Positions 21,001-29,457 of a stretch of 64,000 nt of DNA are shown here, piece after piece (positions within the stretch are counted from its first letter, which is position 1; every line of letters starts with the position of its first letter). Below the pieces are notes generated by a model. That model saw nothing but the letters and a program-made list of their open reading frames with translations. It made no database searches and was not told where the DNA came from. Origin of the DNA: Barthelona sp. PCE. Lineage: Eukaryota > Metamonada: BaSk clade. The position numbers and the translations under genes are program-made. The stretch is taken from positions 248,001-312,000 of the forward strand of contig JAUFOR010000003.1 in assembly GCA_040285745.1 (NCBI GenBank), written 5' to 3'.

Positions 21001-24000
21001 ATTAGAGGATATGCAGATCAACTTTAAGATTGCTGGTGTCGAAAACAAGGGTGTGACTCTCGTATTTACTGATAAGGAAATCAAGGAAGAGTTCTTCCTT
21101 GAATACATTAACAATATCCTTACAAGTGGTGAGATCCCTGGTCTCTTCCCTAAGGATGAAGTTGATGTCATTATCGGTGATATCACTAATGATTATAAGA
21201 GAGAGAACCCTCGTGCTCCACTTGGTAACGACGATATCTGGAAATTCTTCTTACAACGTGTACGCAAAAACTTCCATATTGTCCTCTGTTTCTCACCTGT
21301 TGGTGATAAGTTCAGAAACCGTGCACGTAAATTCCCTGGTCTTATTAGTGGTTGTACTATCGATTGGTTCCATGCTTGGCCTAAGGAAGCCCTCATTGAG
21401 GTTGCTTCTCGTTTCATCTCTGACTTTGAGATTGTAGTTGATGATGAAGATGTACGTGGTCGTCTTGTTGAACACATTGCTTGGGTTCATGATGATATGA
21501 TTAAGGTCTGTGACGATTATTTCCAGCGTTTCAGAAAGCCTACGTATGTCACACCCAAGTCATATTTGTCATTCATTAAATCATTCATGGGTGTGTACTC
21601 TGAGAAGCACGAGGAAATCCGTACACTTGCTGACCGTCTTAACAGTGGTCTCAAGAAGCTTAAGGATGCCTCTGCCCAGATTGCCGTTATGAAGGACGAG
21701 TTGGATGTTAAGAAGGAGAAGCTCAAAGAAGCTCAGAAGGAGTCCGAGAAGATTCTTGTTACTGTTACTGCTCAGCAACAGGCTGCACAGTCTGTCACCG
21801 AAGAGGTTCAGCAGTACCGTAACACTGTCGCCGCTGAGGCCGCTGTTGTTAACGATCAGAAGGAATCTGCTGAGCGTGATTTGCTTGCAGCTAAGCCCGC
21901 TCTTGATGCAGCAGAAGCAGCTCTTGATTCAATTACTTCTGGTGATATCTCTACACTTCGTCGTCTGCTCTCTCCTCCTAACCTTATTAAGCGTCTTATG
22001 GATGGTGTTTTGATTCTCTGCTCAAAGCCCCTGGTCAAGTGGTCGATCGACAAGACCATGCTCGAGAAGGGTCAGACACTACCCAACGCGTCTTGGGAAG
22101 CCTCACTTAGCATGATGGCTCAAGGTTCCTTCCTGAACACTCTCAAGACTTATAGCAAGGAATCAATTACAGATGAGATGTGTGAGCTCCTTGAGCCCTA
22201 CCTTGCTATGCCTGATTTCACCGTTGAAGCTGCACGTTCATCCTCTGGTAATGTTGCTGGTCTTTGTGAATGGATTCGTTCCATGACAATTTACCATCAG
22301 ATCGCAAAGGAGGTTGCACCCAAGATCAAGACTCTGCGTATCGCTGAGATTAAGATGAAGGAGGCAAACGCCAAGCTTCAGGAAGCTGAAAACCAGCTTG
22401 AGACGCAGCGTGTTGAACTCGCAAAGGTGCAGGCCGTGTATGACAATGCCGTCTCACACAAGAAGGCCTTGGAGGAAGATGCTATGATCACTGAGAGGCG
22501 TATGAATGCTGCTAACCAGCTTATTTCTGGTCTCTCAGGCGAGCGTAAGCGTTGGTCCCGCGAGTCCGCTGAATTCGAGGAAACGATCCGCCGCCTCATT
22601 GGTGACGTCTCTCTTGCAACTGCATTCCTCTCATACTCTGGTCCGTTCAACGCTCACTACCGTCAGTTGCTGATGAACGACCATTGGAAGACATCCCTCA
22701 TTGAGCGTGAAGTGCCCTTCTCAAAGGATTTCAACCTCATTAACTTCCTTACTTCTGATGCTCAAGTTGGTGAATGGAATCTTCAGGGTCTGCCTACTGA
22801 TGATTTGTCGACGCAGAATGGTATCATCTCAACAACTGCGGACCGTTATCCTCTGTTGATTGATCCCCAGTCTCAGGCTGTAACATGGATCAAGAACAAG
22901 GAGCGTGAGAACAACCTTGTTGTGACCAAGTTCACCGATAAGCTTTTCAAGCGTCGTGTTGAGGAGGCTCTCGAGTACGGTTACCCATGTCTTGTTGAAG
23001 ACGTTCGTGAGTATATAGATCCCATGATTGATCCTGTACTCGACAAACAGTTTGTTAAACTTGGTGCCAACCTCAAGGTACGCTTTGGTGATAAGGAATG
23101 TGATGTCCTCAAGGGTTTCACATTATATCTCACAACTAACCTTGCCAATCCCCATTATTCTCCTGAAGTGTTTGCCAAGGCATGTATCATCAACTTCACT
23201 GTTACCCTCAAGGGTCTTGAAGATCAGCTGCTTGGTAACGTTATCCTTCATGAGAAGAAGGAACTCGAAGAGTCTCGTCAGAAACTTCTCGAGGAGGTTA
23301 ACCACAACAAGAAGACCATTATGGATCTCGAGAATAATCTAATTGAGCGTCTAGCCAATGCTTCAGATAACCTACTTGATGATATCTCATTGATTGACGT
23401 ACTTAACAAGACCAAATCGACATCGAAGGCTGTCCTTCAGCAATTGGAGACAGCAAAGGTTACCGAGGAGAAGATCAACCAGGCTCGTGAAGAGTTCCGT
23501 GTTATTGCAACCCGTGGTTCCATCCTTTATTTCCTCATTGTTGAAATGGCTGAAGTTTCCAACATGTATCAAACATCACTTAAACAGTTCCTTGAACGTT
23601 TCTTCATCTCTTTGAGAGATTCACCTCAATCAAAGACACAGAGCAACCGTATCCAGAATATTGTTGACTATCTCACTGATCACGTTCATGAGTTCATTAG
23701 TCAAGGTCTGTTTGGTGATCACAAGCAACTCTTTGTTATGCAGTTGGTGCTCAAGATCCAGCTGAACTCTGGCAAGATTTCTTTCAATGATTTCCAGACC
23801 TTCCTCAAGGCTGGTGCAACTGTTGACAGAAAGTCTGCCATCAAGAAGACTATTGAATGGATTCCTGATTCAATCTGGCTCAACATCCTTGCACTGAGAA
23901 ACATCTCTCTCTTCAGCAATTTACATGAGCAGATCTCAACTTCACCCCAATTATGGCGTCAATGGTATAACGTTGAGGATCCTGAAGTGCAGCCTATTCC

Positions 24001-25912
24001 AGGTAACTACTCCAACCTCACCGAATTCCAGCGCCTGCTCTTGATTAGGTGTATCCGTCCTGATCGTACAATGCTTGCTGCCCAACTTTTCATTAAGGAG
24101 AGTCTTGGTCCTAAGTTCATTGAATCTTCATCGGTACCCATTACTTCCACCTTCAAGGAGACGTCCCACAACGTCCCAGCTATCTTCTTACTGTCTCTCG
24201 GTGCCGATCCTTCAAACGATATCACCGATTTGGCCAAGAAGTGTAAGATGACCGTGTCTACCATTGCTATGGGACAAGGTCAAGAAGTACCTGCTACAAA
24301 GGCAATTCAGGAGAAGCGTCAACTTGGTGGATGGGTGTTGCTGCAGAACTGTCATCTTTCACTTGAAATGATGCGTGAAGTCGAGCAGCAGATCCCAACA
24401 TGGGACTCATCAAACACTCATGAGGACTTTAGGTTGTGGTTGACTTGTGAGCCCCACCCTGAATTCCCCATTGGTTTACTCCAACTCAGTATTAAGGTTG
24501 CTTGTGAACCTCCTCAAGGTTTGAAGGCCGGTCTTAAGCGTACTTTTGATGCATTCAATTCTGATATTCTTGATCAAATTGATAAACCGCAATGGAAGCC
24601 TCTCTTGTACACGTTGTGTTTCGTGCACTCTATTGTTCAAGAGCGTCGTAAGTTCGGTCCGCTTGGATGGAACATCCCCTACGAGTTCAACACTTCTGAT
24701 CTGTCTGCCTCTGTTCAGTTCCTCCAGAACATGCTTTACAACGTTGATTCGACGAAGTCAATTTCATGGAGCACCATGCGCTACATGATCTGTGAAGTGC
24801 ACTACGGTGGACGTATCACAGACGACTATGATCGTCGTCTCATGAATTACTTTGGTATTAAATATCTAAACGATAACGTATTGCAAGGGGGTTACACCTA
24901 CAGTGAGGGATACACCATTCCTCGCATGAAGAAGATGACGGAGCTAAAGGAGTTCATCGATCACCTGCCCACCAACGATTTACCAGAGGTGTTTGGTCTG
25001 CACAGCAACGCTGATATCACTTATCGTACTAAGCAGTCCGACTCTATCTTGGCAACCATCTTGGATGTTCAACCAAAGGATGTCGCCTCAGGCGGTGCCA
25101 CTCGTGAGGATATTGTTGATGCGAAATGCGGTGATATGCTGCAGACTGTACCCAAGGCATTCAACAACCATGAGTTCGTTGAGGCCATCAACAAACAGTC
25201 ACGTAACAAGCCTCTTACTGTCTTCCTTCGTCAGGAGGTTGAGCGTTACCAAGTGCTTCTCTCTCGAATCCATCAGGATCTAAGCGATATGCGCCTCGCT
25301 ATCGCAGGTACCATTGTTATGAGTGAGTACCTCCAGGCACTACTCAACTCCTTGTTCGATGCACGTGTTCCCGATTTGTGGCAGAAGCTCAGTTGGTCCG
25401 CCGCTAATTTGGGTGAATGGCTCACAGACGTTGACAAACGTTTCGAACAGTACAACATATGGCTGTTCCAAGGAAGACCTAAGATGTACTGGCTTGGTGG
25501 TTTCTACAACCCCACTGGTTTCCTTACCTCTGTTAAGCAAGAAATCTCTCGTATGCATCAGGGTTGGGCCCTTGATACACTCAATATCACAACAACCCTC
25601 CTTGATAACTTCTCCGTTCGTCACGCTCCTGAACAGGGTGTTTATATTTATGGATTGCAACTTGAGGGTGCTCACTGGGATATTGCCGACCGTAAGGTTA
25701 ACGAATCTTTGGCCAGAGAGATCCTGTGTCCTCTTCCTGTTTTGCACGTTGATGCCACAGACAAGCCTACTTCAATGCAGAATCAGTATTGTTGCCCGGT
25801 CTACTTTACTAGAACTCGTCGTAACTATATCTTTGATATCTATCTACCTAGCAACAAGCCTCAGATCCATTGGGTTATTCGTGGTGTTGCTGCTACACTT
25901 ACTGAACGTTAA
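12047..25912 (+). CDS. axonemal outer-arm dynein heavy chain (gamma/DNAH5-DNAH8 type)
   Basis: A single 13.9-kb ORF encodes 4,621 residues, the length of animal DNAH5. The tail and linker fill about residues 1-1850. Walker A motifs follow in AAA1 (GPAGTGKT, near 1960), AAA2 (GKAGTGKT, near 2243), AAA3 (GEPGTAKT, near 2578) and AAA4 (GVGGSGK, near 2950). AAA1 has the FDEFNR Walker B. The stalk coiled coil and microtubule-binding tip lie around 3200-3430, and the C-terminal domain ends in a WVIRGVA-type motif. The sequences APAGPAGTGKTET, VLDGPVDTIW and PGGGRNDIP are those of axonemal outer-arm chains rather than cytoplasmic dynein, and PGGGRNDIP favours the gamma/DNAH5 class. It powers flagellar beating. 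I chose the ATG at 12047, after CTCATTATA, over one at 11984. Codon use is strongly biased to CGT, GGT, AAG and AAC, and there are no introns. Confidence 0.93.
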   Translation: MADPRVKWLLETVAARLDCGSSDILLEFASSNNIIPTLLSFFTTSGPIRIIFHFLDQNEEERLSFSKRFSMHLDDIPALPGRSCYVLRITDKDVPLNNVTRDILVGSLTTDSLSDMISLLQNVYIPALSNNENWGAIRDEQKKTFLSSFDRFALALTENFNCVSEGVDLPLPQMYDLHTTSNFNEAAANPEIVRVFEQSVEEWTRIVQRILAESNQVRSESSDTGPQVELEFWKKRMATFNSITEQLKRDTFKTILNVLHVARSHILIEWRKYEVLVTDAANESKDNVRFLYTIDKLSACLFATSPVEIGSQIEGLINAIGMMHSVARFYNTSERLTSLFFKITNQMISSCRKYLETIGSVWSNERNEFIERCKQCIALNLKYQNSYHKVKLELASKPRGRHFDLSEAYIFGSFDMFSHRLNKIIDLLTTMNDFAFLKEMPLPDMPIGKFERICLDLRTKSYDFLDYRNKTFDTDYKTFNQNIYSLELLIQNKLSNFFNEERVSNRTFVVFLDLLIKVKNLVTRKNLQTFIQSKFQLFMEKFNAYIDFLRKYYNGNFNSPPVARNLPRISGSIIWVRNLLLKLEMCIELFQKEAPKCLNARENRHIIRNYNRLLQTFIEFETIYYDNWLNSISEERKFLFNTILQQRNNVVVINFDPTVFKLLKEIRWLKKLGFDISEDLLNLSVLEDELLEHHSLLKYLVTYYNNITEKIVDQELSDLFSAVLIEINRFLIPSLTTITWNSIGLKEYLEQLHDRLCQLDHLVDEVVGFLSFRINSSLSEIKKSILVELVSDVVYSKATLNTFIVEVKDQLDESVNFLSDHIQSIENAVLDLINMLIPTAENVPEVETDDVAEESKKEKPKNRLTVSDLNEENPSHSVFIAFYNDFREKCYKQVLDSYTASLQNLHSALTGDKTIFSLELSLSEENLDLAPTVSEITTLLHTLVKLVIESTKTLRKWDVEYTEYDELKEQISSTHERIISLRKSNNILYRKELTRLENVHEELLDELYSYSLFGYVTSNINFLKHVLSVHSSIVSIDDEIDGYYRNLDKYAHFYEKELLCDVKEISLIQSEEPEGETTVEVFETLYSFKNEKELIRITDVLESYFELDRDITDMKIDTSVRFMSIALGTYQAQLKNLLLCRRVALLNKLYEFAIHESTFVKNQLQSYCSGMNEFLKGYEGKEINEETINLEALKDIIILQSTLNLFNANYEYISIPLEAQFELLVNYCNNVESPEVLYLSEVSVFSAVKNDQSVISPVEFTSGDMMEELTNVSTLYSTQKSLLTNINHFLFENQKTMKRTLVKNVGVLQKDVRDYYKSYDETGPMRSDLTPEEAIERLALFKTLYKDKERRWKVFNIGEEIFNLDKSDFPRLNDIKRQLNLLDSLYGLYTQVNHGVMEYYEVLWVDKDLEQMMNEVSDYQGKLRKLPSTMRTWDAYISLKERLDALFDEIPLLQMIGNPSMRARHWEAINNLFSLVDSDVIDPESNDFKLRDLLSHGLITKAEEIEEICNGSVKEADIETKLAALDSQWRNQMFVFQDYKSRGPLMLKPSETSELVALLEDSQLILSGLISSRYNAPFKEDIVSWIQKLSICSERIDAWLSVQFLWAYLEAVFSSGDISAQLPQEAKRFANIDRSWVKIMNIATQEPNVISLLTSNDTLANLLPHLTEQLELCQKSLNYYLEKKRTLFPRFYFISDAQLLEILGQASDPNNVQAHLLSIFDNVNEVKFSRKRKNEIIGMISKGGEKVPLVKKVVCSGPIEGWLNQLVNAMQLTVKAIARMCSYELQDVLKGEAQFNLREFVARYPGQIGLVGVQMLWTATVEESLRNSRVDKNAVQAAVKHSNTILREMIEMTTEEYEFKRDRRKIETLVTIQVHQRDIVDHLYKTRIRSPFDFEWLKQTRFYWRYDKDCALVSITDVDFTYNNEYLGCADRLVITPLTDRCYITLAQALALRYGGAPAGPAGTGKTETVKDMAKGCLGNFCLVVNASDQMSVAGLGKIFKGISQSGVWGDFDEFNRILLPVLSVVAQQISCILNALKTMQDKYIFTDGTEVGLVPTCGIFITMNPGYAGRQELPENLKVLFRSVAMMVPDAGIIMRVKFAASGFQENVILSQKFDLLYSLCKQQLSAQRHYDFGLRNILSVLRTCGVFRRRDKDASETDIFLRVVRDMNLSKLVGEDVQLFLALLDDLFPGCEIKTQHYTELEAAIAKHISEAGLTQHAQWISKIVQLYESQNVRHGNFILGKAGTGKTRLLEILEKSLTTCGTPTKEIRLNPKAFTDSQMFGIMNAKTGDWKDGVFSVIWKKTAKRAAGEDTWLVLDGPVDTIWIESLNTVLDDNRTLTLANGDRIPMSGSMRIMFEVHSLANASPATVSRCGMVYVAHTDLGWLPVHEAWVEKCHNNPAFTGEIISEISRLVDQTVQPALDYIFKELDPVMDMFDVSLLQQCHNLLDAMIPQFKKSIKRGLDHVIIQRIFSLALIWSLGCALESEDRRKLHAFLKSMSVELPVLKKPGEESVYDYWLNSTSGEWVHWSGKVPEYRFPTDHTPGFESILVPTVDNIRTETLISLMHSLGKYSLLLGEPGTAKTVTIQNYVRNLMNEKENLDFKSIGLSFFTTPELMQRTIESLVEKRLGTTYGPKANKKMCLFLDDINLPEINSWGDTPTNELVRQLLEYDGFYCLDRPGDWKSFVDLHFFAAMQTPGGGRNDIPERLKRHFSMFNCTLPTRSSVIHVFSSILCGYFTSEGIRAFSNEVQQAATKVITLTYELWSAVKGKMLPTPDKFHYMFNLRDLSRIVQGMLRGTNESVKNPTDLFLIWKHEAERVLPDRFTNYSDIEWYNERLNGLVENELSDQYPETVEPLCKPVFFGDFLEDAPEPTGDEEKDKELENWKPKYLHTDEDQFVRKRLEGILHSHNELNRRRKLDLVLFYDAVCHLIRIIRIIRTPGGHALLVGVGGSGKQSLTRLASFACGYQYRQIAVTKTYTISNLLEDMQINFKIAGVENKGVTLVFTDKEIKEEFFLEYINNILTSGEIPGLFPKDEVDVIIGDITNDYKRENPRAPLGNDDIWKFFLQRVRKNFHIVLCFSPVGDKFRNRARKFPGLISGCTIDWFHAWPKEALIEVASRFISDFEIVVDDEDVRGRLVEHIAWVHDDMIKVCDDYFQRFRKPTYVTPKSYLSFIKSFMGVYSEKHEEIRTLADRLNSGLKKLKDASAQIAVMKDELDVKKEKLKEAQKESEKILVTVTAQQQAAQSVTEEVQQYRNTVAAEAAVVNDQKESAERDLLAAKPALDAAEAALDSITSGDISTLRRLLSPPNLIKRLMDGVLILCSKPLVKWSIDKTMLEKGQTLPNASWEASLSMMAQGSFLNTLKTYSKESITDEMCELLEPYLAMPDFTVEAARSSSGNVAGLCEWIRSMTIYHQIAKEVAPKIKTLRIAEIKMKEANAKLQEAENQLETQRVELAKVQAVYDNAVSHKKALEEDAMITERRMNAANQLISGLSGERKRWSRESAEFEETIRRLIGDVSLATAFLSYSGPFNAHYRQLLMNDHWKTSLIEREVPFSKDFNLINFLTSDAQVGEWNLQGLPTDDLSTQNGIISTTADRYPLLIDPQSQAVTWIKNKERENNLVVTKFTDKLFKRRVEEALEYGYPCLVEDVREYIDPMIDPVLDKQFVKLGANLKVRFGDKECDVLKGFTLYLTTNLANPHYSPEVFAKACIINFTVTLKGLEDQLLGNVILHEKKELEESRQKLLEEVNHNKKTIMDLENNLIERLANASDNLLDDISLIDVLNKTKSTSKAVLQQLETAKVTEEKINQAREEFRVIATRGSILYFLIVEMAEVSNMYQTSLKQFLERFFISLRDSPQSKTQSNRIQNIVDYLTDHVHEFISQGLFGDHKQLFVMQLVLKIQLNSGKISFNDFQTFLKAGATVDRKSAIKKTIEWIPDSIWLNILALRNISLFSNLHEQISTSPQLWRQWYNVEDPEVQPIPGNYSNLTEFQRLLLIRCIRPDRTMLAAQLFIKESLGPKFIESSSVPITSTFKETSHNVPAIFLLSLGADPSNDITDLAKKCKMTVSTIAMGQGQEVPATKAIQEKRQLGGWVLLQNCHLSLEMMREVEQQIPTWDSSNTHEDFRLWLTCEPHPEFPIGLLQLSIKVACEPPQGLKAGLKRTFDAFNSDILDQIDKPQWKPLLYTLCFVHSIVQERRKFGPLGWNIPYEFNTSDLSASVQFLQNMLYNVDSTKSISWSTMRYMICEVHYGGRITDDYDRRLMNYFGIKYLNDNVLQGGYTYSEGYTIPRMKKMTELKEFIDHLPTNDLPEVFGLHSNADITYRTKQSDSILATILDVQPKDVASGGATREDIVDAKCGDMLQTVPKAFNNHEFVEAINKQSRNKPLTVFLRQEVERYQVLLSRIHQDLSDMRLAIAGTIVMSEYLQALLNSLFDARVPDLWQKLSWSAANLGEWLTDVDKRFEQYNIWLFQGRPKMYWLGGFYNPTGFLTSVKQEISRMHQGWALDTLNITTTLLDNFSVRHAPEQGVYIYGLQLEGAHWDIADRKVNESLAREILCPLPVLHVDATDKPTSMQNQYCCPVYFTRTRRNYIFDIYLPSNKPQIHWVIRGVAATLTER

Positions 25913-25957
25913 TTCTAACGTTTAAAACAATTGTAAAGTTTACTATTTTTTTGTTGT

Positions 25958-26566
25958 TTATTCTGCTCCATTTAGATTCATTTTAAGATCAAATAAGAAT
26001 GAATCACAGTCTTCATTCAGCTTAGTCTCTGTTTCATCGATCATTTCTGTCATCATCCGCACTTTAAGGATACTCACTTTGGCAATTGCTTCTGAAGCTT
26101 TTTGACAAAATCCAATCTCTTTCATGGAGTCTACAAGGCGACTCCTGACGATATCTTCGGGATTAACAACAGACTCCTTCTTATGGGGCGACCGTTTAGA
26201 AGTATTATCATTGGGTGGATATTTCACTCCTTGCACTGGGTGGGGGTCGTGTCTATACATGGGTGGACGCAGGTGTGGATTATTATTGTAATAATTCGGA
26301 TTAGGACCGTGTTGAAATGTAGGGACAGGACTAGGTGCTTGATAGTATGGCATTTGCAATGGGTGGTGCTGCATTCCACCATGGTGATGTGTGTTATGTG
26401 GTCTAATATTGTGTGGTGTGTAAGCAGGATATGTGTTGTTGTAAACATGATGTTGATTAACTCTCTGTGCTTTGTAGGGTGGGGGAACGTTTGCTCCGGG
26501 GGGAATTGGGTGACCAGGCACCGGAGGATAATCCTTCCTCAATACAGGTGACGGAAGAGGAGGCAT
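25958..26566 (-). CDS. Pro/His/Asn-rich low-complexity protein
   Basis: The first in-frame ATG is at 26566, giving 202 residues. The first two thirds are low complexity, rich in Pro, His, Tyr and Asn, with many PPxP and HP pairs, and are surely disordered. The last 60 residues are helical and charged (a VRSRLVDSMKEIGF-type helix followed by an acidic helix). The upstream gene (26591-27919) ends only 24 bp before this ATG on the same strand. Proline-rich tails of this kind bind SH3, WW or UEV-type domains, but no specific family is recognised. Confidence 0.6.
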   Translation of the reverse strand: MPPLPSPVLRKDYPPVPGHPIPPGANVPPPYKAQRVNQHHVYNNTYPAYTPHNIRPHNTHHHGGMQHHPLQMPYYQAPSPVPTFQHGPNPNYYNNNPHLRPPMYRHDPHPVQGVKYPPNDNTSKRSPHKKESVVNPEDIVRSRLVDSMKEIGFCQKASEAIAKVSILKVRMMTEMIDETETKLNEDCDSFLFDLKMNLNGAE

Positions 26567-26590
26567 TTGTGTAAACAAGTATTTGTCATT

Positions 26591-27919
26591 TTATTTTCCA
26601 ATAATTGAGGTGTGTATGTCAGGCAGACGGAGAGGAACCTTTGAAAAAAGGTATGCAAAGAATGTATTGAGTGATATCTCTAATGACAGGGTATCTAACA
26701 CAAATTGAATGATCTGTCTAACTTGCTTGATTTGTTTAGCCGCAGGTGTAAGTGAAGAAAAGCACTTCAACAAGCTTACAAGATTTAAATGACACCTGGT
26801 ACTAATAAGATGTGTGATGGAGTTGAGTGCAGCTTTTAAATGGTACAAATGTGGGGTCTCAACGCTATCTATCAGCGCTTCGAGCCGTGAAAGCCATTTG
26901 TGTTCGTCTAGGAGTTTCAATTTGTCCTCTAGAAGATCACGCTGAATATTGAAGCGAATATATCGTCTACGGTCAGACTCACTGTATTGATGGCTGTTGA
27001 CAGGGAATATGCGCTCCACAGAGTATATGGCCTTCGATGCACTGTCGAAGAAGCAAGGTCTCTCACTAATTTTCTGCAAGATATCGAGTCTCAGTTTGCG
27101 ATCTAAACTGTCAATATCATCTTCAAAAGCACGCCTCCTGTACTTCAGCCTATGTGTCTGGAGGTCAGCAATGCTTGGAATCAATGGTGCTTCTTCTCTT
27201 GCCATTGTGAAACCAAAAGCGCTATCTGCTCGAGCTGTCATTGGTCGTAAAAACACCATCTTTTCTACCTCTGACTCTACCTCGGTTTTTTGTCGTCGTT
27301 CACGTGCAGTTTGTGATCCGCTCTTTAAATTTAGAGGTGGTAATTTAGCATTAATATGTACCAAATTATCGTTCTGCAGTGAAGAATTTATCTCAAAAGT
27401 TGCAGCCTTTGTGTCGGCGTTATAGCCTAAACGATGTTGCTGAACGAATACTTCTGACTGGATTTGTCCGGCTTTTGCTTTCTTTTTTCTAACTTCACTC
27501 TTTCTTAGCTCTTTCTTGAGGAGTGAGAATGATTTGAGATCCATAAACATATAGTTTGATGAACTATTTATATCATGGGGTTGGGGTAACTCAATTTCAG
27601 ATAAAATTCTATTTTTTTCTGCAGCAACCGCTTTTTTCTTTGCATCAAGTTCACCTTCGTGGGTCCCATCAACGCTATCGTTTTCATCACGACGTGCGAC
27701 GTCAGATAAGCGATGTTTAATGTTGTGATTTGCATTTTCAAAAAATATATCTCTTTGCCTGAGTGAAGTTTCAAGAAACTCGTTTTTGTTTGACTTCCTC
27801 CTGTATTTTGAGCTCCTTCTTGTTTCTATTTCTGGTATTTGCTGTAAATCCCCACCTAAAGGCTTAAAAGGTTTGTATTGGTTTGAAAACCACCCTGCTG
27901 ATTCAATTTTTCGCTTCAT
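26591..27919 (-). CDS. unknown basic helical protein, 442 aa
   Basis: The ATG at 27919 opens a 442-residue, Lys/Arg-rich protein. The first half is polar and probably disordered, with dense charged helices (a KKELRKSEVRKKKAK-type run near residue 135). The second half is helical with Leu-rich amphipathic stretches and a hydrophobic C terminus that is not long enough to be a clear membrane span. No domain is recognised. It is divergent from the membrane-protein gene at 28003, with 83 bp between the ATGs. Function unknown. Confidence 0.65.
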   Translation of the reverse strand: MKRKIESAGWFSNQYKPFKPLGGDLQQIPEIETRRSSKYRRKSNKNEFLETSLRQRDIFFENANHNIKHRLSDVARRDENDSVDGTHEGELDAKKKAVAAEKNRILSEIELPQPHDINSSSNYMFMDLKSFSLLKKELRKSEVRKKKAKAGQIQSEVFVQQHRLGYNADTKAATFEINSSLQNDNLVHINAKLPPLNLKSGSQTARERRQKTEVESEVEKMVFLRPMTARADSAFGFTMAREEAPLIPSIADLQTHRLKYRRRAFEDDIDSLDRKLRLDILQKISERPCFFDSASKAIYSVERIFPVNSHQYSESDRRRYIRFNIQRDLLEDKLKLLDEHKWLSRLEALIDSVETPHLYHLKAALNSITHLISTRCHLNLVSLLKCFSSLTPAAKQIKQVRQIIQFVLDTLSLEISLNTFFAYLFSKVPLRLPDIHTSIIGK

Positions 27920-28002
27920 ATACCCATTATCTCATCAAAAGTAGGTTGCAAAGAAGTGTTAAAAGCTTTTTCATCCATCTTGCACTTTTATCGGAAACAC
28001 AT

Positions 28003-29451
28003 ATGGACCTGCAGTTTAGACCGCTCAGGACTAGGGCATTTATGTGCTTTAACATACTTTTCTTACTTATTGTTCCAATTATTTTGGGTATTACTTATTT
28101 ATTCGCACTTTTACCTCCTTTGACCGTCAGATGTGAGACAGGACAGTATATTTCGGAGGCTTACGATTGTATTGCTTGTCCATCACAAACTTGGACTCCA
28201 TGTTGTAATGCAAAGACGTGCCATCAGGCTACCTCGATCACTGCACTTAGTATTGACTCTGTTCCACTTTTTGTTTGCAACGATACCATACAGGCATGTT
28301 CAGTACATGACATGTATAACGCAACATTGGATTATTCAGCTGTTAAGCTTTGTCGAAAACATGGTTTTTCATACGGTCAACCTACTGAATTCTTTGCACC
28401 TTTTGTACCCAACCCTGCTAGAACCTATGATAAATTCATGCCAACAGGGGACTTTATCTTTAGTGGCGCAAGTAGAGACATTACAGGTGGACTTTATACG
28501 ACTCGTATAAATTGTTACGACTATTGTGAGGAATATTTCACTGAGTTTCCACACTGTGATGATGATCTTTTATATTGCGAACAAGAAGCAGGTAATTATT
28601 TGACCTTATCAACAAATACTTGTTTTGATGAGTTTAAAGTAACCGTATTGTATACGAATTACGAGACATACGTAAAGAGAATTGTTCCAGATGAAAAAAA
28701 CGAATTGGGTTTAGATGTGGTGATCATTGCACCAGCTATGTATATAGCAGATAACGAGTATATAACACAGGATGCTGCGCTTTCCACACTTATGAACGGT
28801 TCGACAGTGTATATTATTGAGTTCAACCGATTCCGTGCGTCTGACAACGCTACATTAACGCACGATGAAGCAAGAGCAATTGTCATGAATAGTCTGCGCA
28901 TTATAAGATCCGATTCAGAAAATAGAATTGTGTTTCTTGCAAGTGACGCTGGAAGCTATGAATTATTCCAATTCTTGCTAGACAAGGTTAATTTACAATA
29001 TGCAGGATTTTGTGAGGGAACCTGTGATCGTTTTGAAGTGAACAGGACGATAGCTGCGGTGTATAGCAACGAAGGGATGTTTTATCCAAGCAATCTACCA
29101 GATTTTAACACAGACATTATAGATTTACAAAAGGTATTTTTACAAAATTTCCCTGAACGTAAGTTGAATTTTTATGACGTTCGTTTAAGTGAAGAACACA
29201 TCGATCACTTACACCATGTTAAGTTTGTTTTCCAGAGTTGTAATCTTGCTGATATGTACAGCCTGAGTCAAATATCCATTGAATTTGTTGCTTCCCTGAC
29301 AAAATATCCAAACTCTCCATACGTACAAACAGAAGTGAATGTGTGTTCAAACATGTATTCTCGTACTCTATGGGATTGTCTCATTGGCGCATTGACACAT
29401 AGCATTTTCCAGATGAAGTTTGTCTCTTGGCTTCAAACAATTAATGAATAA
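28003..29451 (+). CDS. type II membrane protein with Cys-rich, hydrolase-like ectodomain
   Basis: From the ATG at 28003 the protein has a short basic N terminus, one long hydrophobic segment (about residues 14-37), and then a large lumenal or extracellular domain with many cysteines and N-glycosylation sequons, so a type II signal anchor is likely. In the second half the pattern strand-VIIAPAMYIA, then VYIIEFNRFR, then a helix and IVFLASDAGSYELFQFLL resembles an alpha/beta-hydrolase core, with SDAG where a GxSxG elbow would be. This is only a structural guess. It ends 6 bp from the stop of the convergent secreted protein gene (29458-30039). An ATG-independent extension to 27883 is open but unlikely. 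Confidence 0.6.
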   Translation: MDLQFRPLRTRAFMCFNILFLLIVPIILGITYLFALLPPLTVRCETGQYISEAYDCIACPSQTWTPCCNAKTCHQATSITALSIDSVPLFVCNDTIQACSVHDMYNATLDYSAVKLCRKHGFSYGQPTEFFAPFVPNPARTYDKFMPTGDFIFSGASRDITGGLYTTRINCYDYCEEYFTEFPHCDDDLLYCEQEAGNYLTLSTNTCFDEFKVTVLYTNYETYVKRIVPDEKNELGLDVVIIAPAMYIADNEYITQDAALSTLMNGSTVYIIEFNRFRASDNATLTHDEARAIVMNSLRIIRSDSENRIVFLASDAGSYELFQFLLDKVNLQYAGFCEGTCDRFEVNRTIAAVYSNEGMFYPSNLPDFNTDIIDLQKVFLQNFPERKLNFYDVRLSEEHIDHLHHVKFVFQSCNLADMYSLSQISIEFVASLTKYPNSPYVQTEVNVCSNMYSRTLWDCLIGALTHSIFQMKFVSWLQTINE

Positions 29452-29457
29452 AGATGT

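Noticed and set aside
12047-25912. Cytoplasmic dynein 1 heavy chain
   Set aside because: The AAA1 sequence APAGPAGTGKTET, the AAA2 VLDGPVDTIW and the AAA3 PGGGRNDIP are those of axonemal outer-arm chains; cytoplasmic chains have different signatures at these places.
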